Source of the DNA: VBAS01 sp964508655
Lineage (GTDB): Bacteria; Bacteroidota; Bacteroidia; Chitinophagales; Chitinophagaceae
Assembly (NCBI GenBank): GCA_964508655.1
Contig: CAZDUO010000009.1
Location: 5,105 to 69,104 of the forward strand
Direction of reading: 5' to 3'
Length of the DNA stretch: 64,000 bases
The notes beneath the pieces are model-generated. The model ran no database searches. It was not told the DNA's origin and was given only the letters and a program-made list of their open reading frames with translations. The translations under genes and the position numbers were made by a program. Of the stretch, positions 9,391-17,112 are shown in pieces (the first letter of the stretch is position 1; every line of letters begins with the position of its first letter).

Positions 9391-10129
9391 TTGCTGTTTT
9401 TTTTAATAGATATTCCTTCATCACAGTGAATACTTTTTCTTTTAATGTTGAATGATCTGCATTTTCGTTTGCAGCCACAGCTGGCAGAAAATGCATCTCG
9501 AGCCGGTGCGGCCAGAAATAAAATTTTTTTCCCGGCGGTAATACTTTTTTAGTATGGAAAATAATAGCAGGAACAATATCATGACCTGTTTCCAGGGCCA
9601 GCCGGAATGCGCCGTCGTGAAATTTTTTCAGCGGCTCGCCGGTGCGGTTGCGGGTGCCTTCGGGGTAAATGCACATGTGCATTTTTTTGCTCAGCACCGC
9701 TTTCATTTTTTCATAGCTCTGGCGGCGGCTTTCATCGCTTTTCCGATCCACCAGCACTGAGCCTTTCATGTAGTAAAATCCAAATAGCGGAATTTTTGCA
9801 AACGATGATTTGGCTATGGTTTTATTGGCGCCCGGTACAAAAGGACAGGAGAGCGGCACATCCATCAGCGAATTATGATTAAAGGTGACGACATAGGTTT
9901 TACCCGCTTCAAAATTTTCTTTACCCCTGATTTTTACAGGGCAACCTGCCAGGTGCAGCCACACATTCATCCACAGCCTTGCCAGCCAAATAAAAATTTC
10001 CTGGCTGCGGGGCTCCGGTATCAGCCAGGTAAGCATGGAAGGGATAAAAAAAACCAGGAAGGTGACAATGAAAGTAATCAGTGCCCAGAGTGCAAATACA
10101 CGAGCCGCTATTTCTTTAAAAAATTTCAT
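9359..10129 (-). CDS. 1-acyl-sn-glycerol-3-phosphate acyltransferase (PlsC-like)
   Basis: The 256-residue protein has a hydrophobic N-terminal segment (about residues 12-38), the acyltransferase catalytic motif NHNSLMD (His-x4-Asp, about residues 84-90) and the substrate-binding motif YPEGTRNRTGEPLKKFHDG. These identify the PlsC/LPLAT superfamily, which acylates lysophosphatidic acid. The 3' end overlaps the 3' end of the LptD-like gene by 32 bases in antisense. One base separates its start from the stop of the upstream GNAT gene, so the two probably form an operon. Confidence 0.92.
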   Translation of the reverse strand: MKFFKEIAARVFALWALITFIVTFLVFFIPSMLTWLIPEPRSQEIFIWLARLWMNVWLHLAGCPVKIRGKENFEAGKTYVVTFNHNSLMDVPLSCPFVPGANKTIAKSSFAKIPLFGFYYMKGSVLVDRKSDESRRQSYEKMKAVLSKKMHMCIYPEGTRNRTGEPLKKFHDGAFRLALETGHDIVPAIIFHTKKVLPPGKKFYFWPHRLEMHFLPAVAANENADHSTLKEKVFTVMKEYLLKKTATNRRKNTGCG

Positions 10130-10130
10130 T

Positions 10131-10727
10131 TCAGGAAAACATAAATGTATTTATGTCTTTAAAAATCGATTTCCTGATACCGGGCCATTCATTTTTTAAT
10201 ATGCTGAAATAAACCGAATCCCTGCGCCGGTTCATCGGCATCTGCATGTGGCTGCGCAGCACACCTTCTTCTTTTGCGCCAATTTTTCGCAATCCCTGCT
10301 TGGCTCTTTCGTTTAGGTTATCCGTTTTTATTTCTACTCTTTCAAACGACAAAAGATCGAAAGCAAAACTCAGCAGGCAGAATTTGGCGTGGAAATTAAT
10401 TCCCGTTCCCTGGTATTGCCGGCCCAGCCAGCTCCAGCCGATTTCAATTCGCTTATCAAAATAAGAAATGCTGCCCAGGCTGGTGCTGCCGCAGATGGCG
10501 CCGGTGGCTTTTTCTATGATGGTAAACGGAATTCTTTTTCCTTCTTCTCTTTCTTTCAGTGCAATTTCCACCCAGCTTTGCAGTTCATCGGGGTGGTTCA
10601 GCAGCATGGTGAAATATTTCCAGAGCGAAGCATCTTTGGTGAGCGGGGAAAAAGATGCAATGTCAAGATGCTGCAGCGGGCGGAGCAGCACTTTTTCGGA
10701 TTCCAGTTTCAGGTCAGGTGAAATCAT
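10131..10727 (-). CDS. GNAT-family N-acetyltransferase (RimJ/RimL type)
   Basis: About 198 residues with the RimJ/RimL layout: N-terminal VLLRPLQHLDIASF, a central FTIIEKATGAICGSTSLGSI beta-strand pair, an acetyl-CoA loop region GRQYQGTGINFHAKFCLLSFAF, and the late ERVEIKTDNLNERAKQGLRKIG. I placed the start at MISPDLKLE; an ATG five codons upstream (10742) gives only MKFFL extra and lies next to AT-rich intergenic repeats. The substrate may be a protein N-terminus or a small amine and cannot be told. It probably forms an operon with the acyltransferase downstream. Confidence 0.85.
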   Translation of the reverse strand: MISPDLKLESEKVLLRPLQHLDIASFSPLTKDASLWKYFTMLLNHPDELQSWVEIALKEREEGKRIPFTIIEKATGAICGSTSLGSISYFDKRIEIGWSWLGRQYQGTGINFHAKFCLLSFAFDLLSFERVEIKTDNLNERAKQGLRKIGAKEEGVLRSHMQMPMNRRRDSVYFSILKNEWPGIRKSIFKDINTFMFS

Positions 10728-10811
10728 CAGAAAAAATTTCAAAAGTCAAAAGTAAAAATTCAAAAACGGATCCGGCGGATGAGGTGATTTTTTACTTTTA
10801 ATATTTACTTT

Positions 10812-11483
10812 TTACAGCTTCCAGTCCACCGGGTCAATGCCGTTTTTTACAAGATATTCATTTGCTTTTGAAAAATGGCGGCAGCCAAAAAAACCGGCAG
10901 AAGCAGAAAGGGGAGAAGGATGTGCCGCTTTCAAAATAAGATGTTTCGATTCGTCAATCAATGCCCGTTTTTCCTGGGCAAATTTTCCCCAGAGCATAAA
11001 CACGACATGCTCTTTCTGCTCAGAAATTTTACGGATGACACAGTCGGTAAATTCGGACCAGCCGATTTTGGAATGACTCATCGGCTCAGCAGCCCGGACA
11101 GTGAGTGAGGCATTTAATAAAAACACTCCCTGCTGCGCCCATTTGGTCAGGTTGCCGTGTTTGGGAATGGGAACGCCAAGGTCATTGTGCAATTCGGTAA
11201 AAATATTTACAAGCGATGGCGGCTGAGGAATGCCGTCGGGAACAGAAAAACAAAGGCCATGCGCCTGCCCCGGCCCGTGGTAAGGATCCTGCCCGAGTAT
11301 CACCACTTTCACTTTATCAATTGGCGTGTTGTCAAACGCATTAAAAATTAAACCGCCGGGCGGATAGATGATTTTGTTTTGCGATTTTTCTGTGCGCAGG
11401 TGCAAAACGATTTGCCGGAAATAAGGTTTGCTGAATTCGGGTTTAAGAATTTCTTTCCAGTGCGGTTCAATCTTTACATCCAT
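10812..11483 (-). CDS. ung: uracil-DNA glycosylase, family 1
   Basis: The protein carries the family-1 UDG water-activating motif GQDPYHGPGQAHGLCFSV (catalytic Asp at about residue 66), the uracil-binding LLNASLTVR segment and the DNA-intercalation loop HPSPLSASAGFFGCRHFSKAN. It removes uracil from DNA in base excision repair. I chose the ATG at 11483 (MDVKIEPHWKEIL), the usual family start giving 223 residues; an in-frame ATG at 11543 adds 20 residues but lies inside the terminator of the upstream tRNA. Confidence 0.97.
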   Translation of the reverse strand: MDVKIEPHWKEILKPEFSKPYFRQIVLHLRTEKSQNKIIYPPGGLIFNAFDNTPIDKVKVVILGQDPYHGPGQAHGLCFSVPDGIPQPPSLVNIFTELHNDLGVPIPKHGNLTKWAQQGVFLLNASLTVRAAEPMSHSKIGWSEFTDCVIRKISEQKEHVVFMLWGKFAQEKRALIDESKHLILKAAHPSPLSASAGFFGCRHFSKANEYLVKNGIDPVDWKL

Positions 11484-11526
11484 ATATGTTGCGAGCTTTT
11501 GGTAATGTTTCAGCGACAAGTTACTA

Positions 11527-11553
11527 AAATAAAAAACCTCCACCCGGGAGGTT
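11527..11553 (-). terminator. rho-independent terminator after tRNA-Arg
   Basis: On the minus strand AACCTCC and GGAGGTT form a perfect 7-bp stem with a 5-base loop (11535-11553), followed by a T-rich run TTTTTTATTTT. It lies immediately after the tRNA gene. Confidence 0.85.
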
Positions 11554-11558
11554 GTAAG

Positions 11559-11632
11559 TGATCCGGACTGGATTCAAACCAGTGACCTACTGCTTAGAAG
11601 GCAGTTGCTCTATTCAGCTGAGCTACCGGACC
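11559..11632 (-). tRNA. tRNA-Arg, anticodon UCU
   Basis: The minus strand folds as a full cloverleaf. Acceptor GGTCCGG pairs with CCGGATC (one G-U), the D stem is GCTC/GAGC, the anticodon stem ACTGC/GCAGT holds the loop CTTCTAA with anticodon TCT at positions 34-36, and the T arm is ACTGG-TTTGAAT-CCAGT. The discriminator base is A and no CCA is encoded, which fits the Bacteroidota. It decodes AGA (and AGG by wobble). Confidence 0.96.
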
Positions 11633-11672
11633 TTTTAAGAGCCGCAAAAGTAACGAACTTTCCTTAATGCAT

Positions 11673-11680
11673 TACTTTTG
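11673..11680 (+). promoter_or_regulatory. candidate -7 box upstream of hutH
   Basis: TACTTTTG matches TAnnTTTG and lies 17 bases before the hutH ATG, leaving a leader of about ten bases. Same octamer as upstream of the LptD-like gene. Confidence 0.45.
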
Positions 11681-11697
11681 AGCACCAATCACATTTC

Positions 11698-13266
11698 ATG
11701 ACTTCAACATTTAATCACGGTATTGATACCCTGACTGCAGGAAAAACTATTGCCATTGCCGGCGGAAGATTGAAAGCTGTTTTAAATGATGAGGCAATCA
11801 GGAAAATAAAAACCTCTGCTGCCCATGTGCAGCATATTGTGGAAAACAATAAAACTGTTTATGGAGTAAATACCGGTTTTGGCATCCTGGCCAATACAAA
11901 AATTTCAAAAGAAGATACCGATACGCTGCAGCATAAGTTGCTGGAAAGCCACAGCGTGGGTGTGGGTGATCCCATTGCGGCAGAGATTGCCAAAATAATG
12001 CTGATAACAAAAGTGCATGCGCTGGCTCAGGGCTACAGCGGCGTGCAGTTGTCAACAATTGAAAGAATCAACTGGCATATTGAAAACAATATAATACCCG
12101 TGGTGCCGGAAAAAGGCAGCGTGGGCGCCAGCGGCGACCTGGCACCACTGGCACATTTGTTTTTGCCATTGATTGGTATGGGCGAAGTTTTTTATGAAGG
12201 CAAAAGATGCAAGGCAGCGGAAGTGCTCAACCGGTTTCAGTTGTCGCCAATTCAGTTGGGTCCAAAAGAAGGCCTCGCATTGATTAACGGCACCCAATTC
12301 ATTCTTGCTTTTGCTGTAAAAGCAGTGCAGCGGATGCACAATTGCCTGGAAGCTGCGGATATCATCGGAGCCATGAGTCTGGAAGCATTGACCGGTACCA
12401 AAGCGCCGTTTGATGAACGGCTGCATAATCTTCGTCCATTCAGCGGAAATAAATTAGTAGCGCAACGGTTACGGTTGCTGCTGAAAGATTCGGCCATCAT
12501 GCAGAGTCATGTGGATTGCGGCCGGGTGCAGGATCCTTATTCGCTTCGTTGCATGCCGCAGGTGCACGGCGCCAGCCGCAATACATGGCTGCACCTGAAG
12601 GAGCTGACGGAGATTGAACTGAACTCGGTCACCGATAATCCAATCATTCTTTCAGAAAATGATACCATCAGCGGCGGCAATTTTCACGGCCAGCCGCTGG
12701 CGCTGCCGCTTGATTATGCCTGTTTTGCCGCTTCAGAGCTTGGAAACATCAGCGACCGCCGTTGTTATTTATTGCTCGAAGGCAAGTGGGGCTTACCCAT
12801 GCTGCTGATGAAAGATGTGGGACTCAACAGCGGATTTATGATTCCTCAATACACCACGGCTGCACTTGTTACAGAAAATAAAACGTTATGCTTTCCTTCC
12901 AGCGCCGACAGCATTCCCACTTCGCTCGGGCAGGAAGACCATGTAAGCATGGGCGCCATCAGCGGCCGTAAGCTTAACAGGGTTTTGGATAACCTGGAAT
13001 TTATTCTTGCCATCGAACTGCTCACCGCCTGCCAGGCAATTGAGTTCCGGCGGCCGCTGAAAAGTTCTGAGCTGCTGGAATTTGCTCATGGCTACGTTCG
13101 TGAATTTGTAAGCTTTGCTTCGGAGGACAGGATTTTTGCCGAAGACATCAACAAAGTGGCTGGCATCATCAAGGATTATTCTTTTGTTGAAAAGTTGAAT
13201 GAGTTTGCACATTCGGGCAATGTTATTTTGAATTCAGGCTTTGAAGCACAGTTTGCTTTGCAATAA
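11698..13266 (+). CDS. hutH: histidine ammonia-lyase
   Basis: The 522-residue protein has the MIO-forming Ala-Ser-Gly triad in GSVGASGDLAPLAH (Ala144-Ser145-Gly146), the N-terminal YGVNTGFG loop carrying the catalytic Tyr, and the QDPYSLRCMPQVHG and DNPI segments of the aromatic ammonia-lyase family. It deaminates histidine to urocanate, the first step of histidine catabolism. The length is typical of HutH. Urocanate hydratase lies 1 kb downstream but is separated by the opposite-strand deoD, so the two are not a simple operon. Phenylalanine or tyrosine lyase activity is possible in the family, but the nearby hutU favours histidine. Confidence 0.95.
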   Translation: MTSTFNHGIDTLTAGKTIAIAGGRLKAVLNDEAIRKIKTSAAHVQHIVENNKTVYGVNTGFGILANTKISKEDTDTLQHKLLESHSVGVGDPIAAEIAKIMLITKVHALAQGYSGVQLSTIERINWHIENNIIPVVPEKGSVGASGDLAPLAHLFLPLIGMGEVFYEGKRCKAAEVLNRFQLSPIQLGPKEGLALINGTQFILAFAVKAVQRMHNCLEAADIIGAMSLEALTGTKAPFDERLHNLRPFSGNKLVAQRLRLLLKDSAIMQSHVDCGRVQDPYSLRCMPQVHGASRNTWLHLKELTEIELNSVTDNPIILSENDTISGGNFHGQPLALPLDYACFAASELGNISDRRCYLLLEGKWGLPMLLMKDVGLNSGFMIPQYTTAALVTENKTLCFPSSADSIPTSLGQEDHVSMGAISGRKLNRVLDNLEFILAIELLTACQAIEFRRPLKSSELLEFAHGYVREFVSFASEDRIFAEDINKVAGIIKDYSFVEKLNEFAHSGNVILNSGFEAQFALQ

Positions 13267-13310
13267 TTTCAGACGGTGGAGATATATGAAAGACTGAACC
13301 CGCATGATTC

Positions 13311-13419
13311 TTGTCATGCCGGCGAAGGAGGTATCTCAAACACTGACTGGTTTGAGATGCCTCACCTGTCAATCATATCTTTCTGAAAAGTCACTAATGT
13401 AACCGGTTCGGCATGACAA
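13311..13419. repeat. palindromic MITE-like repeat between hutH and deoD
   Basis: Perfect 11-bp outer inverted repeats TTGTCATGCCG (13311-13321) and CGGCATGACAA (13409-13419) flank an inner near-perfect hairpin, GAGGTATCTCAAAC (13328-13341) with GTTTGAGATGCCTC (13350-13363). There is no coding capacity. It sits between two convergent genes and resembles non-autonomous interspersed repeats; the copy number in the genome is not known from this window. Confidence 0.75.
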
Positions 13420-13504
13420 TACACAAAAGAGTTGGAGGTTCTTCATTATTCACGGAGAAACATTGCACTAACTCAGTATTATCTTTTTTCAGCGAAGAAT
13501 ATAA

Positions 13505-14212
13505 CTACATCCGAGCTGCTGCCTCCAGCGCCAGCCTCGTCATCTGTTCCAGCGATCGTTCTCTTTCCTCCGCAGTAATCATTTTCCTGTCAGGAATAAT
13601 ATCTGAAACTGTCAGTATTGTGGCTGCCGTTTTTTTAAAATACTTAGCATTGGCAAACAACGCAAAAGCCTCCATCTCGGCAGCCAGGCAATTATTATCC
13701 TTTGCAATCTTTGGTATTTCATGGTCAAGCCGGTAAAACGGATCACCGGAATGAATGTTGCCACTGAGCAGCGGAGTATTCAGTTGTTTTGCCGTTTCAT
13801 TAATGATATTAAAAGCATTACCCTGGTGTTCAAAACAATCTTCTTCGTAATGGAAAGCGCATTTTGCATAGGTGGATTCGCTGTAGGCCCTTTCAACATT
13901 AATCAGGTCAAACAGTTTGATATGTGTGTAATAGGCGCCACAGGTTCCTATACGGATGATACATTCCACACCATATTCTTTAAATAATTCATATGAGTAA
14001 ATTCCTATGGAGGGAATGCCCATGCCGCTGGCGCCTATGCTTAGCAGTTTGCCATTGTATGTTCCGGTAAAATAATATGCATTGCGGGTGCTGCTCACCA
14101 GCTTCAGGTTGTCAAGATGATTTTCGGCAATATGTTTTGCCCGCAGCGGATCGCCGGGCAACAGAACAATGGGTGCAATTTCTCCGGGTTGGGCGCTGAT
14201 GTGAATGCTCAT
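13505..14212 (-). CDS. deoD: purine-nucleoside phosphorylase, DeoD type
   Basis: This 235-residue protein shows the DeoD trimer-of-dimers family features: LLPGDPLRAKHIAENHL (phosphate-binding GDP-R), GASGMGIPSIGIYSYEL, IRIGTCGAY, and near the end CLAAEMEAFALFANA with the purine-site Met-Glu, plus TVSDIIPDRK carrying the catalytic Asp. It splits purine (deoxy)nucleosides with phosphate. The length is typical. It is divergent from hutU with about 100 bp between starts. Confidence 0.96.
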   Translation of the reverse strand: MSIHISAQPGEIAPIVLLPGDPLRAKHIAENHLDNLKLVSSTRNAYYFTGTYNGKLLSIGASGMGIPSIGIYSYELFKEYGVECIIRIGTCGAYYTHIKLFDLINVERAYSESTYAKCAFHYEEDCFEHQGNAFNIINETAKQLNTPLLSGNIHSGDPFYRLDHEIPKIAKDNNCLAAEMEAFALFANAKYFKKTAATILTVSDIIPDRKMITAEERERSLEQMTRLALEAAARM

Positions 14213-14312
14213 GCAGTAAGTTTGTCAGTCGTTGAAGATATTAATTTTACCTTTATTCCGGATTTCAAAATAAATCTTAAATCCGTCATCTCAATTCTAA
14301 TATGATTTATCT

Positions 14313-16016
14313 ATGGCAGAATTAACCCGATTACGATACGACCCGGTAAAATACAAAACGCCGACAGGCACAAAGCTGATATGCAAAGGATGGATCCAGG
14401 AAGCCGCCTTGCGTATGCTGCTGAATAATCTGAACCCGGAGGTTGCAGAAAAACCGGATGAACTGATTGTATATGGCGGCCGCGGAAAAGCAGCCCGCAA
14501 TTTTGAAGCACTAGACAACATCATTGCCGCACTCAAGGTGCTGGAAAATGATGAGTCGCTGCTGATACAAAGCGGCAAACCGGTGGGCATTTTAAAAACA
14601 CAAATAGATGCGCCGCGGGTTTTAATCAGCAATTCGCAGCTTGTACCTAAATGGGCTACATGGGAACATTTTGATGAACTGGAAAAAAAAGGCCTGATGA
14701 TGTACGGCCAAATGACGGCAGGCAGTTGGATATACATCGGCAGCCAGGGTATTGTTCAGGGTACGTATGAAACGTATGCCGCCATTGCCGATAAACATTT
14801 CGGCGGCACATTGAAAGGAACTTTGAATGTAACGGCAGGTCTCGGCGGCATGGGTGGTGCACAACCTCAGGCAATAACGATGAATGAAGGTGTGGCCCTG
14901 GTTGCCGAAGTAGAAGAATGGAGGATTGATAAGCGGATTCAGACAAAATACCTGGATGAAAAATACACTGACATTGATGAAGCGATTGACAGGTGCGTTT
15001 CGCTGAAAGCCGAAGGCAAAGGGCTAAGCATAGCAGTAAAATGCAATGCCGTTCATTTATTGGAAAGATTGCTGGAGAGAAATATTATTCCGGATACCCT
15101 CACCGATCAAACCAGCGCCCATGACCCGCTTACTTACTGGCCGCATGAAATTTCTTACGAACAGGCTAAAATCCTGCATGAACAGAACCCGCAGCAGTAC
15201 ATTGGTTATGCCTGCCGCAGCATGTACCGTCATGTGCAGTTGATGATTGACCTGATGAACAAAGGAGCAATAACGTTTGATTATGGAAATAACATCCGTG
15301 CCCGTGCCGACGAATATCAACGGACGCACGACTCACGACTCACAACAATCGACTGCTTCGCATTCCCCGGCTTTGTTCCGGCCTACATCCGTCCTCTGTT
15401 TTGCGAAGGCAAAGGTCCTTTCCGCTGGGCAGTATTGAGCGGCGACCCGGATGATATTGCAGTAACCGATGAAGTGATTGCAAAAATGTTTCCACATAAT
15501 ACTTCACTGCAACGATGGCTGAAACTGGCTAAAGAAAAAATCGCCTTCCAGGGATTGCCTGCACGCATCTGCTGGCTGGGGCAGGGTGAAAGAGAAAAAG
15601 CCGGGCTTGCTTTCAATGAACTGGTGCGAACCGGAAAAGTGAAAGCACCGATTGTTATTGGGCGCGACCATCTTGATACCGGAAGTGTTGCATCACCCAA
15701 CAGGGAAACAGAAGCCATGCCCGATGGCAGTGATGCAGTAGCTGACTGGCCATTGTTGAATGCCTTGGTAAATACGGCCGCCGGCGCCAGTTGGGTTTCG
15801 TTACATCATGGCGGGGGAGTGGGTATGGGTTACAGCATTCATGCAGGCATGGTGATAGTTTGCGACGGTACGGCCGAAGCTGATGAAAGATTAAAAAGGG
15901 TTTTAAGAAATGACCCCGGTATGGGAGTAATCCGTCACATGGATGCAGGTTATGAGCTGGCAAAACAAACTGCAAAGGCTAATGATCTGGATATTAGCGA
16001 TCGGATAAAATCCTGA
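14313..16016 (+). CDS. hutU: urocanate hydratase (urocanase) with an in-frame repeat insert
   Basis: The 567-residue protein matches urocanase throughout: GWIQEAALRMLLNNLNPEVAE, LIVYGGRGKAARNF, SGKPVGILKT, YGQMTAGSWIYIGSQGIVQG (NAD-binding), LNVTAGLGGMGGAQPQA, the DQTSAHDPL motif (catalytic Asp region), FPGFVPAYIRPLFCEG and WVSLHHGGGVGMGYS. It converts urocanate to imidazolone propionate. Just before FPGFVPAYI the peptide has an extra THDSRLTT (15324-15347), a short tandem repeat in frame where I would expect a continuous RAxE-D-FPGF stretch. The other hut genes (hutI and a formiminoglutamase) are not present in this window. Confidence 0.95.
   Translation: MAELTRLRYDPVKYKTPTGTKLICKGWIQEAALRMLLNNLNPEVAEKPDELIVYGGRGKAARNFEALDNIIAALKVLENDESLLIQSGKPVGILKTQIDAPRVLISNSQLVPKWATWEHFDELEKKGLMMYGQMTAGSWIYIGSQGIVQGTYETYAAIADKHFGGTLKGTLNVTAGLGGMGGAQPQAITMNEGVALVAEVEEWRIDKRIQTKYLDEKYTDIDEAIDRCVSLKAEGKGLSIAVKCNAVHLLERLLERNIIPDTLTDQTSAHDPLTYWPHEISYEQAKILHEQNPQQYIGYACRSMYRHVQLMIDLMNKGAITFDYGNNIRARADEYQRTHDSRLTTIDCFAFPGFVPAYIRPLFCEGKGPFRWAVLSGDPDDIAVTDEVIAKMFPHNTSLQRWLKLAKEKIAFQGLPARICWLGQGEREKAGLAFNELVRTGKVKAPIVIGRDHLDTGSVASPNRETEAMPDGSDAVADWPLLNALVNTAAGASWVSLHHGGGVGMGYSIHAGMVIVCDGTAEADERLKRVLRNDPGMGVIRHMDAGYELAKQTAKANDLDISDRIKS
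15324..15347 (+). repeat. in-frame 7-bp-period repeat inside hutU
   Basis: Bases 15324-15347 contain two tandem ACTCACG-like units and encode THDSRLTT within urocanase. The same octapeptide occurs in the S9 peptidase at 61430-61453, with only synonymous differences, which is why I read it as an inserted element and not native enzyme sequence. Confidence 0.7.
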
Positions 16017-16041
16017 TTGTTCATGAATAATTTTTTCAGGA

Positions 16042-16953
16042 ATGAACACTTCCACCCGTAAAGAATTTCTTCAATCTACTGCTGCACTTCTATCTGCAGT
16101 ATTGGCCGGTTCAGCTTTTGATTTAATAAAAAATAAACCGCGGTTATCCTTTTCCACACTCGGTTGCCCCGACTGGAGCTTTCAGCAGATAACTGATTTT
16201 GCCGAGAAGCACAATTATGCCGGCATTGAAGTCCGTGGCTTGCAAAGACAAATGGATCTTCCGAAATGCAAAGAGTTCAGTACTGAGGAAAGCCGGCAGG
16301 CTACGCTGAAAATGATGAAGGATAAAAAGCTGCGGTTTATCAACCTCGGCTCATCTGCCACTCTCCATTTTGCCGAGGGCGCCGAAAGAGAAAAACATCT
16401 GGCCGAAGGCCGCGCCTTTATTGACCTGGCACAACAGCTCCATTGCCCTTATGTACGTGTATTTCCCAACCTGTTTCCCAAGGACAGGGATAAACATGAA
16501 ACTATCCATCTGATAGCAAAAGGTTTGCGTGAATCAGGTGAATATGCAAAAGAAAAAAATGTAACGGTACTGATGGAAACCCACGGCGACGCTGTATGGA
16601 TAGCCGATATAGAAAAAATAATGCAGGCTGCAGCTCATCCCAATGTGGGACTGGTATGGGATATAACCAATATGTGGACAATAACAAGAGAACCACCTGC
16701 GGATGCTTATAATAAATTAAAAAACTACATTCATCATACACATATTAAAGATGCCAGGCTGGTAGAAGATAAAGTACAATACGTACGCATCGGGCAGGGC
16801 GAAGTGCCGCTTGCCCAGGCAATCAATGCGCTGGTAAAAGGAGATTATAAAGGTTATTACAGTTTTGAGTGGGAAAAACTCTGGCATCCTGAACTGGAAG
16901 AACCCGAAACAGCGCTGGCAGATTATCCTGTTGCAATGAAAAAATACTTTTGA
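16042..16953 (+). CDS. exported sugar phosphate isomerase/epimerase (AP endonuclease 2-like TIM barrel)
   Basis: The 303-residue protein starts with a Tat-like signal (TRKEFLQSTAALLSAVLAGS; the twin basic residues are Arg-Lys) and continues as a xylose isomerase-like TIM barrel: FSTLGCPDWSFQQITDFAEKHNYAGIEVR, LMETHGDAVW (metal Glu/His), GLVWDITNMW and HIKDARL, FEWEKLWHPELEEPE. Metal ligands Glu, Asp, His and Glu are visible. The exact substrate is unknown. The GMC oxidoreductase 160 bp downstream is a frequent companion of such proteins in Bacteroidota, so the pair may oxidise and isomerise sugar derivatives in the periplasm (inference). Confidence 0.85.
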   Translation: MNTSTRKEFLQSTAALLSAVLAGSAFDLIKNKPRLSFSTLGCPDWSFQQITDFAEKHNYAGIEVRGLQRQMDLPKCKEFSTEESRQATLKMMKDKKLRFINLGSSATLHFAEGAEREKHLAEGRAFIDLAQQLHCPYVRVFPNLFPKDRDKHETIHLIAKGLRESGEYAKEKNVTVLMETHGDAVWIADIEKIMQAAAHPNVGLVWDITNMWTITREPPADAYNKLKNYIHHTHIKDARLVEDKVQYVRIGQGEVPLAQAINALVKGDYKGYYSFEWEKLWHPELEEPETALADYPVAMKKYF

Positions 16954-16964
16954 TGAGTGACATG

Positions 16965-17009
16965 TCCGCCGAAGCTTCAGCGAAGGCGGATGAGTGATGA
17001 GTGATGAGT
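16965..17009. repeat. palindrome plus GATGAGT tandem repeat
   Basis: TCCGCC (16965-16970) and GGCGGA (16985-16990) flank a core containing GAAGCTTC, and three exact GATGAGT units follow at 16989-17009. GATGAGT is close to the reverse complement of the ACTCACG unit found inside hutU and the S9 peptidase. A second, weaker copy of the ATGAGTGATGAG pattern lies at about 18800-18830. Confidence 0.7.
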
Positions 17010-17112
17010 GGCGGGGGGATGATGTCAAAATACAAACTGCGATTTCTAAAATAAGAAGCAGTCTTATTTTTACAGTTTACTTTTTTACTTTTGACTTTTT
17101 ACTTTCACTCAA

